Origin: Phialophora verrucosa
Taxonomy: Eukaryota > Ascomycota > Eurotiomycetes > Chaetothyriales > Herpotrichiellaceae
NCBI GenBank assembly: GCA_002099365.1
Contig: MSED01000003.1
Location: 124,001 to 188,000 of the forward strand
Reading direction: 5' to 3'
DNA length: 64,000 bases
The notes under the pieces were generated by a model. It was not told the origin of the DNA. It did not search any database and saw nothing but the letters and a program-made list of their open reading frames with translations. Shown one piece after another: positions 11,172 through 23,381 of this stretch. Positions within the stretch are counted from its first letter, which is position 1. Every line of letters starts with the position of its first letter. The position numbers were made by a program, and so were the translations under genes.

Positions 11172-11493
11172 CTCTACGGATGACCTGGGAGCAGGTGTAT
11201 CTTGCTTGGACCCAATCTGGGCCTTTCGTACAAGACCAGCGGACTTACACACTCATCATCAAGAATCTGGGCCAGGCATTTGTCGTCTACACGCACATAT
11301 TTAACAACATGCAGTTGGAATGGTTATCGGTGTTGGTGAGATTGATGTGAAAGATCAAGGTCACCTCGGCTGACCTTCCCGTCAGAAATATCGTCAACAA
11401 GGCATCCCGCTGCAACAACCAAGTGTGCTCCGAGCTTCGACTTCAATCCTCCAAGCCGCCATCGCGGCAAAAGAGGTCACCATCGGTTGAATC
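11172..11493. promoter_or_regulatory. divergent promoter region, hydrolase / SWC3
   Basis: About 320 bases separate the divergent start codons of the hydrolase (minus) and SWC3 (plus), so both promoters and leaders must share it. Part may be a leader intron or mini-exon of the hydrolase. I see no defined element. Confidence 0.45.
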
Positions 11494-13500
11494 ATGGCAG
11501 ACGTGACTCCCCAGAAGCGGGCACTTCCCGCCCGAGAGCGACGGGAATCTGCAACAAAACGAAGAGCATTGTCGCCGGCGCAGCCTCCTTCGAGCACGTC
11601 GACTCCCGCCACTCACAAACCATCCACGGCCGGCTCTACGCCAGCTACTGGCAGAAAGACAGGGTACACCCGTGGGCCGTATAAAAAACGGGCCAGCCTG
11701 GTCCAAGGTCAAACTCCCACCTCGGGCTCGCGCTCGCGCTCATCACCTTCAGTCTCGATCTCCGGAGATGTCTTACCTACGCGTATCATGGCGAACAAGC
11801 CGTTGCCTACGACAAAGGAAAAACCGCCTTCGAAGTTGTCCCTCAAGGAGTACCAGTCTATTGCCGAAACCGCCATCCTGGCCGCGTCTCTATATCAATC
11901 TCGCATACAATGGCTATACAATGGCATCTTCCAGAAGTACTACGTCAAGAAGAGGAAGGGCGTTGAAGTGCCTCCTAACAACCCGGACGTTAAGTCAATG
12001 CAGCGCTTAGGGTCTGCCGCTATAATTATTGAACCGCATACATTTGACGCAGTGTTCTACGTGGTCAAGGATGCTACGGTCCCTCAGCCCTACCAGCGCC
12101 ATCCAAATCAACACACCACCAAACAGATGGGCCCTCCAGCGCATCCTACCCCAAATACCGGTTACCCTTCTCAGCTTCCACACCAACAGCCTCACATCCC
12201 ACCAACGATTTCCAACCGCCCTTCGGCCACCAAGCCTCCGGCCCCTGCACAGCCGGCGCCCACACAAGCGCCTACAACTCCAAAAGCTACCGAGATTGGC
12301 GCTCCCGACGGCTCGGGCAAACAGGACAACAACGGTCCGCCCACCTCTGCTGGCCTTCCAGCAGCGCCGAAACCGAATGAGCCCCAAACTCAGTCACCAC
12401 AACCTGGTCCAGCGCCCAATCCACCCGCACCCACGAAAGGAAGTACACAAGATCCGGTGATCCAGATGCTAGCTGCCCGTGCCGCGACGGACTCACAGTT
12501 GAAGGAGTTGATGAAGATCGTGGCTACTTCCAGGGCATCGCCGGAGCAGTTGAAAGAGTTCCAATCCCATATTGACGAGTTCAACGAGGTCATTCGGCGG
12601 CAGGAAGCTGCGCGAGTTGCAAAAAAAGAAGGACCAGCTAGCCAGCCACCGTCGACTAGGCCAGTACTGGAAGCATCTCAGCCTTCACCCGCCATCCAAT
12701 CCAAGCCCTCCACACCGAGCCCGCCAGCTCCGGCGTCGACTCCGACACCAGTTCCAGCGGCAGCAACCATGGCGCCCACGCAATCTGCCGTGCAGAGCGC
12801 TCCTCAAACGCAGGCTCGTGAGCAGTCGGCCCAGGCGGCAACACCTACAGGTCCGCCATCGGCACCAGCAGCATTGCCCGGAGTGGTGCATACGTTTTCG
12901 AACCCACCTGCACCTGTTGGTCGTGGGGTCCCAATGGCTGGCTATGTTAAGTATCCTGCTCCGACTCCACCCCGACCAGAGCCCTTCATCAAGCATATTG
13001 TTCTGGAACTTACCAGTGTGCCAGCGGGTGGCCAGGCTGCTTGTCCAGACAGATGGCTGTTTCCCGAGCATGCAGTGCTGGACATGCGACCAAATGGACT
13101 GGACATGATCTGCTCCTTCTTAGTGGAACGTAAAGGCTCGCAGATCGTGTCCCGAGCCGGCGTCGAGCTCCCTGCAGTTAAAGGTGAGACGGAAGGCAAA
13201 TGGCAAGGAGACCAAGAATATTATCAGCCAGTGACCATGACAATCAAGGCGCGAGATCACAAAATCATCCAGACGATTGCCAAAGCCGCAAAGACACTGC
13301 CGGCGGTCCAAGAGTACATGAGGGATGTGATGGGCAAGAAACTGCGAGCACCAGTGGAATATCTTGTGCATCAACTGCCACGCGAAAGGAGCCATGTGGG
13401 CGCGGAAGGCACGGAGCCTGGGTTCGTGGACAGCGGCGTGGAGCTTAGCAGTGACGCCGCATCAGACGACGACGAATTGAAGGACTGGTATGGGATATGA
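11494..13500 (+). CDS. SWC3: SWR1-complex subunit SWC3-like
   Basis: Single exon, 668 residues. The segment LSLKEYQSIAETAILAASLYQSR followed by WLYNGIFQKYYVKKRKG (about residues 114-160) is the conserved N-terminal domain I associate with fungal SWC3, a subunit of the SWR1 remodeller that deposits histone H2A.Z. A long Pro/Gln/Ala-rich linker follows (about bases 12060-12950). A second conserved block near the C-terminus contains KHIVLELTSVPAGG, CPDRWLFPEHAVLDM and ICSFLVERKGSQI, then an alpha-helical part and an acidic end (SSDAASDDDELKDWYGI). The N-terminal basic tail with TPATGRKTGYTRGPYKKR resembles a DNA-binding or nuclear-localisation element. Family call from recognition of the two blocks; not tested by search. 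Confidence 0.75.
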   Translation: MADVTPQKRALPARERRESATKRRALSPAQPPSSTSTPATHKPSTAGSTPATGRKTGYTRGPYKKRASLVQGQTPTSGSRSRSSPSVSISGDVLPTRIMANKPLPTTKEKPPSKLSLKEYQSIAETAILAASLYQSRIQWLYNGIFQKYYVKKRKGVEVPPNNPDVKSMQRLGSAAIIIEPHTFDAVFYVVKDATVPQPYQRHPNQHTTKQMGPPAHPTPNTGYPSQLPHQQPHIPPTISNRPSATKPPAPAQPAPTQAPTTPKATEIGAPDGSGKQDNNGPPTSAGLPAAPKPNEPQTQSPQPGPAPNPPAPTKGSTQDPVIQMLAARAATDSQLKELMKIVATSRASPEQLKEFQSHIDEFNEVIRRQEAARVAKKEGPASQPPSTRPVLEASQPSPAIQSKPSTPSPPAPASTPTPVPAAATMAPTQSAVQSAPQTQAREQSAQAATPTGPPSAPAALPGVVHTFSNPPAPVGRGVPMAGYVKYPAPTPPRPEPFIKHIVLELTSVPAGGQAACPDRWLFPEHAVLDMRPNGLDMICSFLVERKGSQIVSRAGVELPAVKGETEGKWQGDQEYYQPVTMTIKARDHKIIQTIAKAAKTLPAVQEYMRDVMGKKLRAPVEYLVHQLPRERSHVGAEGTEPGFVDSGVELSSDAASDDDELKDWYGI

Positions 13501-14462
13501 GCAGTGAAGAATCAACTCGGTTCGTTTGTAACGGAGGGATCACCTCGTTTTAGCTTCATTGGGTAGGCGATATCGGTACCTTGTGTGGATGAATAGAGAA
13601 GCTTATGTACTGCTACCCGACCGTAGAGAACCTTAGGCATCAGGCCACGAGCACGACCTCCGCTCACGGGTGCGGCCAATCCACAAACGCGACGTTGTTG
13701 ATGATACAAGGCCACAGACAAGGGGATGTCCGTGTCTTCTTGCGCAATAGGATGCTAGCATGTGCTCTTTGCATGGACAGCTTGCGTGCCAGCTGTCCGT
13801 GGTTTGCTTAGTTTGATGTCCTCTTAGAAATACCCGTTGAATTGCGGGCTGAGATATGTCCATAATTACTCATAACCCGGCGGTTCGCCGCCATTCGAGT
13901 AGTCAACCTTGACGAGCATCTCGGAATTCGGATTCAGAGAGCCCTTGGCCGCCCTGATCGTCGCTCAACCAGCCGGTTGCGCCCAGAATTGTTCCCACCA
14001 TTCCCTCGTATCCTCCGCGCCATCCTTTATTTGCGCCACAGGTAAGACGGGATTAGCATCCGCCAGGGCATCAAAGACCAAATCTGTGGCGATGTCATCG
14101 TGCGTCTGTCTATCATGCTGCCGGAGTCACTGGCACATTTGAACCGCTTCACCGCGAACTAACCAGACAACCCTTGCTGCGACCAGTCTGTCTAACCAAC
14201 CACAACAGATCTGTCCCATTCAAAGCTCTGTGGCACCATATGGTTCGCATGTGTCTATCCACTCGATAACCCGGCTGCCATTCGTTCTTTTAATGGCCTC
14301 GGAGGACCGAGAACAACCTACACACCCCGAGGGCATCTTGAACCGCGCCCTGGACGATTACCCGCGATTTCATCGTTTCCTCATCCACGCAAACACAATC
14401 CAACGCCACAGGGACATCTCCTGAAGCACCACCTCCGGTCTTGTCATGCACTTTCTGCTCGC
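13501..14462. other. intergenic SWC3-Sip1
   Basis: About 960 bases between two plus-strand genes. Pyrimidine-rich sequence at 14460-14525 runs into the start region of the next gene. No gene or repeat recognised. Confidence 0.45.
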
Positions 14463-14558
14463 ATGTCGCTCCCGGATTCTTTCTCTCCTTCCCCATTCCC
14501 TCCTGTCGACGACACTCCTTCCCGGCCAACTCAGATAAAATTCTATCGTCCGGCGCAG

Positions 14559-17474
14559 ATGGCTCTCTTTGCAAAGCTTGCGACCTACCCTCCCCTGGCC
14601 CAAGTCACGGTTGTTTCCCCGACAAGAGACAAAGTAAGTGTCGGCCCTCCTTGTCTTCTGTGTGCTGGGTGTGGGTGAGCATGTGGCGGAATCGGACCAC
14701 TCCGCCGACTGCCTGCATGACGATGACGTCTTGACAGATGCCCCTTGCTCATCACACTAACACTTGCGTAGTTCAATTTCACAGTCGTCCTCGAATCGTC
14801 AAGATCGTTGCCCGAAAGACCGTGGGAAGTCTCTATATGGTACGACCACGGGAGCTACGCTGGGATCAAGTCTCCATGGCAGGCACTGGATCTTAAACTT
14901 GAACACGCCACTCCCGCGGTCCTCTACGACGACACGCAAACCGACAACTACCGGTACACCTTTTCTGGCGACCTAGAGAGCCCATTTGTGTCCTATGGCC
15001 GGACTTACAAGGGCCGAAGGGTGCCTTTCACGGTTCGCTTCAGAGTCGATCCAAACGCGGAATGGTCATGGGTCTACCACAACTTTGGCATCAAAGATGG
15101 CGAACTTATCCTTCAACCACCGATTGACCCTAACTTCCTCGGCGCATCCCCGGTTGAGGTGGAGGAAGGCTGGACATTGAGAAAGACACCAAGCGATGCG
15201 CCAGAAGCTCGATTATACACCATCGAATCGGCTCACCCGATACCGACCCCGAATACGGGCAATGCGAAAGTAGAATCACTTGTACTAGGCCGCGTCACTC
15301 AAGTATGTCGCTGGCTGGCCCTGGTCCGGATATGGGAACCATGGTTTGCCCCCCGGCACGGTGAAAATCGGCTTCACCTGTCTGAACCAGCAATATTACT
15401 CTCCTTCCTCCGCTCTGATGGTTTGCATGTCGTGCTGCTGGCGGTGAACGGCATCGATGAAGTCCTGACGGAGATTACATCCACGGACGAAGGAGCAATT
15501 GCGGTTCAAGCCAGGAACGATACGGGACGGGATCGCAAGTACAAAATCCTGGCGGCTTCGGCTTGGAAATTCGAAGTTGCGAATGCCGCTGTCATGTACG
15601 AAATGCGCAAACTGGTCCGACAGTCCAATGCATATCAACAAGCGATCGCACAGCTAGAGCAACTCCCCAGAAGCATCCGATCGGAATCTCTGAATTCGGA
15701 TACGGTGCTTGTCAATCACGAGGCACATCCCACCGACGACCCGACATTGACTCCCCAATGGCTAGCTAGCTGGTATGACAGCCTTGCCTACTGTACCTGG
15801 AATTCTCTCGGCCAGGATCTGAATGCAGGGAAGATCATGGCCGGACTGGATTCGCTGGCGCAGCACAAAATCTACATCTCGACCTTGATCATTGACGACA
15901 ACTGGCAATCCCTTGACGGCACTCAAGGAGAAACAAACCAATTCCAACGTGGCTGGAAAGACTTCGAAGCCAATCCACTTGGCTTCCCTGAAGGCCTGAA
16001 ATCGGCGGTCGATAAGATCAGAGAGACGCACCCGAAGATCCGTGATATAGCTGTCTGGCACGCCCTGATGGGCTATTGGGGCGGTATATCTGCAGAGGGC
16101 AGAATCGCACAGACGTACAAGACGCAAGAGGTTACATTCCGGGAAGGGACGCCCATGTCCGGCCGCAAATTGGCCATCCATCCAGACGATATCCACAGGA
16201 TGTACGACGACTTTTATCGCTTCCTGTCGAGCGCCGGCGTCACCGGCGTCAAAACAGACGTCCAGTTCGCAATTGACCTCCTCGATGACACTCCTGACCG
16301 TCGATCTTTTACGAATACCTACCAGTCGGCATGGACACAAGCACACCTACGCCACCTGTCTGGAAAAGCTATCTCCTGCATGTCGATGGTGCCACAAATT
16401 CTCTTTCACAGCTTCCTGCCGACAACGACACCGAGAATTCTGCTCCGCAACAGCGACGATTTCTTTCCAAACGTGCCTACTTCGCATGCGTGGCATATCT
16501 TCGTCAATGCCCACAACGCCTTGTTCACCCAGCATCTCAACATCCTTCCCGACTGGGACATGTTTCAGTCCAGCCATCCGTATAGTGGCTTCCATGCCGC
16601 TGCGCGATGCGTCTCAGGAGGACCGATCTACATCACCGACACCCCCGGCGAGCACGACGTCGCCCTTATCCAACAAATGACGGCACTAAGTCCAAGAGGA
16701 CAAACAGTGATCCTGCGACCCAGCTGTGTTGGAAAGACGATGGGTGTCTACGACAAGTACGACGAAAAGGGCGTCCTCAAGATCGGCGCCTACGACGGTA
16801 AATCAGACGTCGGCTCTTCCTTCCTGGGCGTCTTCAACATCGCCGAGTCAGAAACCAGTTTCATTCTGCCGATCACGAAATTTCCGGGCGTCAATGCTCC
16901 TCCCTCCTCAACCGGCGATGGAGAGATCTCCACGCACAAATGGATCGTCCGCTCACATATTTCCAAACACATCACGTCACCGATCCAGCCCTCCGATCCC
17001 ATCAGACCTGATAATCTGCTTCAGTGCACATTGCCCGTCCGTGGCTACGATGTCTGGACCGCGCTGCCCGTGCACACCTTCCACCTGCCATCAGGGGACT
17101 CGGACCTCGGCGTCGCCGTGCTAGGCCTTCTAGGCCAATTCACAGGCGCCGCTGCGATCGTCGAGTCGAGTTTCAACCTCGACGAAGTCACGTCCGAGGG
17201 GGTCACACACCGCCTGAAAATCCACGTCCAGCTCAAGGCATTCGGCCTACTGGGGATCTGGCTTTCCGACGTCCAGTCCCGGCAGCGCAAGGTCGAGGAT
17301 ATGATGGTCATCATTCAAGGACGAGCCGTGCCGGAGCACGTGGTCAGCTTCGAAACAGAGCATTGCCCGGCCGAAAGTGGAATACTCGTCATCGACGTCG
17401 GCAAAGCTTGGGAGGAGATGGAGCTGGAGTCAGGCTGGAGCAACGAAGTCGGGGTAGACGTCTTCTTGCATTAG
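14559..17474 (+). CDS. Raffinose synthase / Sip1-type GH36 family protein, two exons
   Basis: Exon 1 is 14559-14633, the intron 14634-14771 (GTAAGT...TTGCGTAG, 138 nt) and exon 2 14772-17474, giving 925 residues. I start at MALFAKLATYPPLAQVT because family members begin with such a YPPL-x-Q segment; an in-frame ATG at 14463 would add 32 residues. The protein matches the raffinose synthase/seed-imbibition (Sip1) family: a beta-rich N-domain, then the barrel with IIDDNWQSLDG, IAVWHALMGYWGG, GVKTDVQF (Asp521, the expected nucleophile) and the acid/base region SGFHAAARCVSGGPIYITD. In plants such enzymes make raffinose or act as alkaline alpha-galactosidases; fungal members are mostly uncharacterised, so alpha-galactoside hydrolysis or transfer is an inference. 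No signal peptide is seen, suggesting a cytosolic protein. Confidence 0.88.
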
Positions 17475-18832
17475 GCCCCTGAATGTTGTTCATTCTGCAT
17501 TGGCCCGGCGTAGGATGGGACCCTTCGGAGCGCTGACGACCGTCCGGCACGCGTTCGTGTTTGACCGCTCTAGCAGCCATATTCACCGTCCTCGAACATG
17601 TGATTCAATGGTGCAGACTCACCTGCAGATTCAAAGACGGAGTGCTTGGTGCGTGCCAGGAACAAAAAAGTGTCAATAGAACGATCTCGTTCATCCACGC
17701 CTCGGGCATGTTCATTCGAGCTTGGTGTTTGTCAATCTGCCGTCCTCCCTCCGTGACCAGCTTCGTCTCCGTTTCCTCGCATATCTCATTCTGAATCCCG
17801 AATTCCTCACTTGACGAGATCCCTACCTGGCCGATCGTTCGCCAACGTCAAGGTATGATATGTAAAAGATATCTTTCAGAGCACCGTGATGACCATCGTC
17901 CAAGACCAGTATGTATATGGACCTCGTCAAAAGCTGAACCACTGGTCCCTCTCCTCTCTTACACCTTTGTTCAACCATGCCCGGCATTAAGTCCTTGTCC
18001 TTACCATGGATTGACCTTCCTTCCTTTCCAGACTTTAAGATGCCTACATCCCGGCGGATCAGCAAAAGTAATGGAATGAAACCCGGGCCGTATTGGCGGC
18101 GCATGCCACACCTGCATTCTTGAAGGTTGTAGTTCCGCGCCCCTCCCCCCGTGAATAATAAGCCCCTTAGATAATATCAGGTACAGTTGACGGGAGCATT
18201 GGTTGTCCTTATCACGCATTCATCTTTAAAGCGCCGCTGCCGCCACTACCTCTCCGGCTGGTTTTCACTCCGTGTTCACGACTTGTCGGGGCGGTCCTGA
18301 CTGTTAACTGCGTCGTCCAGGATGTGACGAGACATGCAGGCTCGGCAATGTCTTCCCCACGAGGCAGCTGATGGGGAATCTCGCGGGACCATGATCAGTC
18401 TCCGATACAGTTCGATTTTGAAGAACTGGCTATAATACTCGTACTTCATGAACGCGCGGAGCCTCGGCTCTAAAATGCGAATGTTAGGACAGAAAGAAGA
18501 GCCCGCAGACCCGGTGAATGCTACGTCTAGGGCGCATCATAGCATAGAAACAGGCAGGAGTTGATTCACTCTTTCGGTCTGCCTGATCGATGCTCGGATA
18601 AGGACATGCTGCCTGGATCATCTTGCTCACGGACGTCTCCTTTTCAAGTCTGCCTCGTTCCACTCAGCCAGAGAAATGGTCCGACGCCTCGCAGGCATAA
18701 GGTGCCACCTCTATCAACGTGACTGAAACTCCAAGAACGCCGTCGAGTATAGAATGCAGCCGATTCATGATGTGCGAAAATCCCTCTCCTCCCAACACAG
18801 AGCACTGCTGCCCTCATGTGGTCCCGGTCCGT
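17475..18832. other. convergent intergenic region, no gene seen
   Basis: About 1.36 kb between two convergent genes, long for a region needing only terminators. Only short frames without recognisable similarity occur. A non-coding transcript cannot be excluded. Confidence 0.45.
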
Positions 18833-19337
18833 CTATTTATCTTCGTAGAACCCTTCCTTCTCTAGTCTTCGGCGGGCCTCTTCGAGGGCCCATGTCTGTA
18901 TCCTAGAAACTCATGTTAGCGAGGGATGTGCACGCGGTGCCCCGGTCAAGCACCGATTGCGCGTTGGTGCATCTTGCCGCGAGTCGCAGGTAAGAGGCAA
19001 TCAAGGGGCTCAGAACGTACGAGGTATCCTCTTTCATCGTATATGCTGCAATCGCGACCACCCAGCTGGCGACAAACACCCACGCCAACCCCTCCCAACC
19101 TTCCTTTTCATATTTCTCCCCCGGTCGAATCCCCCACAGCCACCCTGACGGAGGGTCAAAGTGGTCGTCGTGTCCGCTTGCGTGATGGCCGTGGGAGTCG
19201 TCACCACGATGTTCATTGTGGGCGGTCGTGGCAGTGCGGATTGAGGTGCGGGCCAAGGCTAGGCGGGAGCCTGAGGGTGCTGGACGAGTAAGGACAGAAG
19301 CAGGGCGCGTCAGGCGCGACGGTAACCGGTTGAACAT
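18833..19337 (-). CDS. NADH:ubiquinone oxidoreductase ESSS (NDUFB11-like) subunit, two exons
   Basis: Accessory subunit of mitochondrial complex I, in the membrane arm. Exon 1 is 19021-19337; the intron is 18903-19020 (GTACGT...TTTCTAG); exon 2 is 18833-18902. The product is 128 residues. It has an Arg/Ser-rich presequence (MFNRLPSRLTRPASVLTR), a His-rich stretch, the family block GWLWGIRPGEKYEKEGWEG, one membrane segment (WVFVASWVVAIAAYTM) and, after splicing, DTSIQTWALEEARRRLEKEGF near the C-terminus, which is typical of fungal ESSS proteins. Reading through the intron would give a false 144-residue protein without this tail. A palindromic TGAGTCA lies about 95 bases upstream of the ATG. 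Confidence 0.9.
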
Positions 19338-20316
19338 CCTCGATTAAGTTGTTGTGAAAGGAGATGGGGTGTGACGTGCAAGTGAGGAAGTGCCGAGGGC
19401 GGCACCACGGTGGTCAGAGAGGTCAACCTGAGTCACGGAAGAGCTCTAGACTTCGCTTGATCTGATCGCAATGCCGCGGGGTTGTTCGAGTTGTGCAGAA
19501 TTGCGAACGGGAACAAAGGTGATTTGCGGTCAGCTACGAAAATGAGGTTGAGTTGAGGTTGAGACGTCGCTCGGTTTGCCAAGCGTTTTTGGAGCTCCAG
19601 CTTGGGGAGTCGGAGAAGCGGCACTGACACTGTGTGACAGCAGCTCACCAGCAGCTCACCCATTGAGCAAGGTCTCAAGTACCTCGTAGAGCTTCATCTC
19701 AACACCACACCTACCCTACGGTGGTTTGTCAGGCTGGAATGGAATGCGTCCATCACCATGGCTCCAAAAGATTACAGTTCCGCAAAGCGCAAAGTTTGAA
19801 TAGAACTCGGTAATGGAGTCTCTACAACTCATCAGTCAATTCATCAATGTATGGCCCAACACGACAATCCAGCGCTACGTGTGTTCTGCTTGTTGCCATG
19901 TTCGCCTCTTTTTGCCTTCGTCCGGGGCTCAACGCTTTGTGTACGGAAAATCTGCAACACGAAGAGAAGGAACAAGAACCCTCCTGTAGTTTTTCGCACA
20001 AGAGTTCGCTTCGACAGTCAAACTCCTCCATGAGAATCGTGAAAATGCCGTCAACAATGCATACCCATCACAATGTCAACACACCGTGCTTGTGCTGCGC
20101 GCTGCATTGGTTTGCCCACATATTACAAAAAGTCTTCCTTGCGTTTCCCGCTTTCTGCTTTTGGTTTCCAATGCTCCGTCCCAATACAATGCTGAAAACG
20201 ACTGGCGCCGTCCAATGCATCCAAGTGAAAATCCCGAGCTCATTCGTAAACTCCGTGCCTTCGTACTGTACAATGCTGCACAAGGGAAACGAGATCTCGT
20301 TGGATCTCGCATTTCT
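19338..20316. other. intergenic upstream of the complex I subunit gene
   Basis: About 980 bases holding the promoter of the complex I subunit gene (minus strand) and the terminator of the orphan at 20.3-23.4 kb. Short imperfect repeats of TTGAGGTTGAG-type sequence occur near 19540-19565. No gene seen. Confidence 0.4.
19429..19435. promoter_or_regulatory. TGAGTCA palindrome (bZIP/AP-1-like site)
   Basis: Perfect TGAGTCA about 95 bases upstream of the complex I subunit ATG. This is the core bound by AP-1/Gcn4-type bZIP factors; a chance match is quite possible. Confidence 0.25.
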
Positions 20317-23300
20317 TCAATTAGCCTCCACAACCGTGGTAAATGTCAACGGCTGGGGGAGGTCGTGGTCGGAGGATGTGCCAGCCACATCGAGATAGCT
20401 ATTTGCACTCCTGCTCTTGGGTAGACCCGGCTTTCGCAGCCCCGGGCTGGGTGACGAATTTGGCGGATCGAAAATTTGCCGAAACACCGGCTCTTGATAC
20501 TTATGGACAGGTCGTTCAGGGCTCAGAGACACCCCTTCAGCTTTTCGGACAATCTCCTTCAGCGCTCGAGTGATCACCCCTGCTCTGACCACGAGATCTC
20601 TAAGATCCTGCGTGTCGAAAGGCAGTTTATCACGATCATGAGAAGGTGTTGCTTGCTCCACAGGTGGCGGTTCCACCGCACTACGGTTGTAATGGATGGC
20701 CTGCAGAAAGCTCTTAGTTTGCAAGCTTTCCCCACGTGCTCGTCCGTAGGGAGGTGTTGCCGGACTGGAGATAGAACGCCGGTTCGTCGCGGCCCCGAGA
20801 TCGTCTTCGACCGCCCTTTTGTGCGGAGGTGTCTCGTCACCAAAGATATCAGACGATACCGGCGAAGGCGGCCGAGGGAAAGTTTCGTCATCCTCGTTGA
20901 CCGTTGCAAGGTCGATGATGCTTTCTGCGTCTTCCCATAGTTGTCGTGAGTAGCCATCAAGTAATTTTAGATCAGCCCCACGTATCCGAAGCCGTTTAAG
21001 CTCTTCAACCAAGAGCATGAAATCTCGGACTTGACCAAATTGCATGTGCACGCTCTGCTGGCGATCGATGATGGACTGCGGCACCTTGACGCTTCGGATT
21101 GACTCCCGATTCTTCGCCTTCTCTTCGTCTCTTGGCGCCCAAGCTTCCTGAACAACCTCTTCGGCATCGTCAAAGTCAAAATCGTCGCTCCATTCCTCGC
21201 TGACGGGCTTGCTCCCGAGAGCCCACGTACCAAACTTGGTGGCAGATGATGGCGTATCACTTTCGATGAGCGTGTCTCGATTGACCGGCACGCTCTGGCT
21301 ACGAAGGTGCATGGCTGCGTTGGATTTCCGACCAGAGGCTCGACTTCGTCCAACATGGTTGCCTTGTTTGCCGTGGACTGTTTGAGGTCTTGGACTGATG
21401 CCATTAGACTGGTCACTGCCGAACTTCTGTTGTTCCGACCAGTCAAAGATTGACGATCTCTTGGTAGACCGCTGTTCATCGAAGTCATCCTCGGAAAGCT
21501 GGTCAAGTCGGGGCTGCTCAAGACTCGACGGCAGATTATTTGAGACATCTCCTCCGAGTCTATCCGACTTCGGCGACCAGTCGATATCGTCTTCCGCGTC
21601 CACGTCCATCATGCTTGGAAGCTCTGGCTCCCCATGTTGCAGTCCAGCAAACAGATGGGTCGTTGGCGGTGAAGAGTTGAAGATAGCCAAGTCACGAGGA
21701 GCCTTTCTCGGCACAGGAGTTGAAACAGAATCCTCCGCATCCATCGTGGGGCTTTTGACCGGGGTAGAAGCCTCGCCAGGGCTGACACCTTGCATGTGCT
21801 CGTTGTTTTCAATACCATGGATACCGATGCCAATTGTGCTTGGTCCACTGGTCCCCACCCGTGAGATGGATTGCACATCGTCCTCCAGTGTAGCTCGTTG
21901 CATCAATTGCTCGAGGTCGTCTGTCTCGTCGGGCTGCTGATCAATGGACATCTCGTCAAATATCGTTTCTATTTTAGGTTGACGGAAGCCTGAGTGACTA
22001 CTTGCTGTGGCCCGAGTGGCCAAAGAGTCATACGCCGTATCGCTGTGAAAATCCATCGAGTCATCATCGGTGAAAACTCTTGTGTCATTGTCGGAGCTGG
22101 CGGTGGTGGGGTCTGAAGGAGCAACAGAAATACGTTTTGGTATACTAAACCGGTGTTGTGGAGGGCCGTACGACGGCGGGCTAGAAGTGAAAACAGGAGT
22201 TCCATGAGGTAAATCGATCTCGAAGGTGGATATGTTGGACATGGGCGATATGTTTGAGAAGGCAGTCGACGGAACAATGCTCCCATAGGCTTCGTCTTTA
22301 TTCAGCCTCACTATCGGATCGGTGAAATGGCGAGAAGGAATGCCTTTTCGTACCGAACCCAGTGTCCGCCGCATCTTGTGCCTTCGAGTGGGTGGAGAAT
22401 GTGGGGTTTCAGGCGGTTGCTCAATCCGATCTTCCATGTCCGCAACGTCTCGAGGTTCTATAGTACCTCCTAGAAGCAACGTCGGGGGCCGACCTTGTGG
22501 AATCGGAACAGTCCGGGCGACGCCTTCTTGATTGAAGCCCGATGAATGTCTTTTCCTGGAGTAGCCAGTCTCGAAGAAAGGTCTCCAGGTGCACTCCTGA
22601 GAAATGTAACCGGGCAGCTCTGGGAACGTCGACTCGGTGGTCAAAGGTCGAGAGTATGGTGGGCCAGACAGTGTTGCTGACCTTTGATGGCTAGTAGCCG
22701 GACGCCTTAAAAGAGCCGGAGGTCGAGTCGCACCGTCACTAGTGAGAACTCGCTTAGATGATGAGCGCTTGACAAGCTTATTGGGTTGGTCCAGGTCGTT
22801 CATCGAAGGACGCGAGGGAGCTGGGGAGACGTCGAGCCTGGACGAGGATGATGTAGGGCTGCTGCGAGTGGGACGAGAAAGACTCGAGATCCGTCTTAAC
22901 CAGGTTTGACTTTGACTGGGCTTCTGCTCTTTTCCTTCTATTGACGAGTCCCTCTCGCCGGACGTCCAAGGTCTCAGGATCCCGTGCCTGCTGATTGAAC
23001 TTTCACGCGAGCCCGTGCCCGTGCTCTGTGTAGCTGCCGAAGGAGTAGTGATCTTCCGTCGCAGAATAGACGTGGACAGCCGGCGTTCGATTCGTTCGGA
23101 CAATGCTAGGGCGGGAGTGCTGGGGTCTGAGGTAAGAGGACGTGGTAGCTCGGGGGAGTTAGGAGAGCGTTTGGCAGCATTTGAGCCAGGAGCCTTTCTC
23201 TTGCCGGGCTTGATTAGATATGAATCTCCCTCAGATGAACCTAATGCTAGGCCGGCGGCAGCAATGCCCAAGGTACCAACTGCACAGAGCTGGACCCAAC

Positions 23301-23381
23301 AATCAGTAAGTATATCCAGAGGAGAAAAGAGGCTCAATGGAATTGTTTTACCGTAGCAATGTGCTCCTGTCGGGATTCCAT
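20317..23381 (-). CDS. 1000-aa protein of unknown function with N-terminal membrane segment, two exons
   Basis: I propose exon 1 at 23352-23381 (10 codons, MESRQEHIAT), an intron at 23290-23351 (GTAAAA...GGGTCCAG, 62 nt, ACTGAT-like branch) and exon 2 at 20317-23289, giving 1000 residues. The splice joins in frame just before LCAVGTLGIAAAGLALGSSEGD, a hydrophobic, Gly/Ala-rich segment that could be a membrane anchor or mitochondrial or ER targeting segment. The rest is mostly Ser/Pro-rich and disordered. Conserved-looking blocks are EEWSDDFDFDDAEE, a helical part starting at VHMQFGQVRDFMLLVEELKR, and DLRDLVVRAGVITRALKEIV near the C-terminus. The acidic WSDDFDF block faintly recalls spindle-checkpoint GAP partners of the Byr4/Bfa1 type, but I do not assign it. 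Without the mini-exon the frame would start at an implausible non-ATG codon within the intron. Confidence 0.8.

Noticed and set aside
19847..20398. 183-codon plus-strand frame overlapping the 3' end of the 1000-aa orphan
   Set aside because: It starts with a non-ATG codon, has no recognisable domain and overlaps coding sequence on the other strand.
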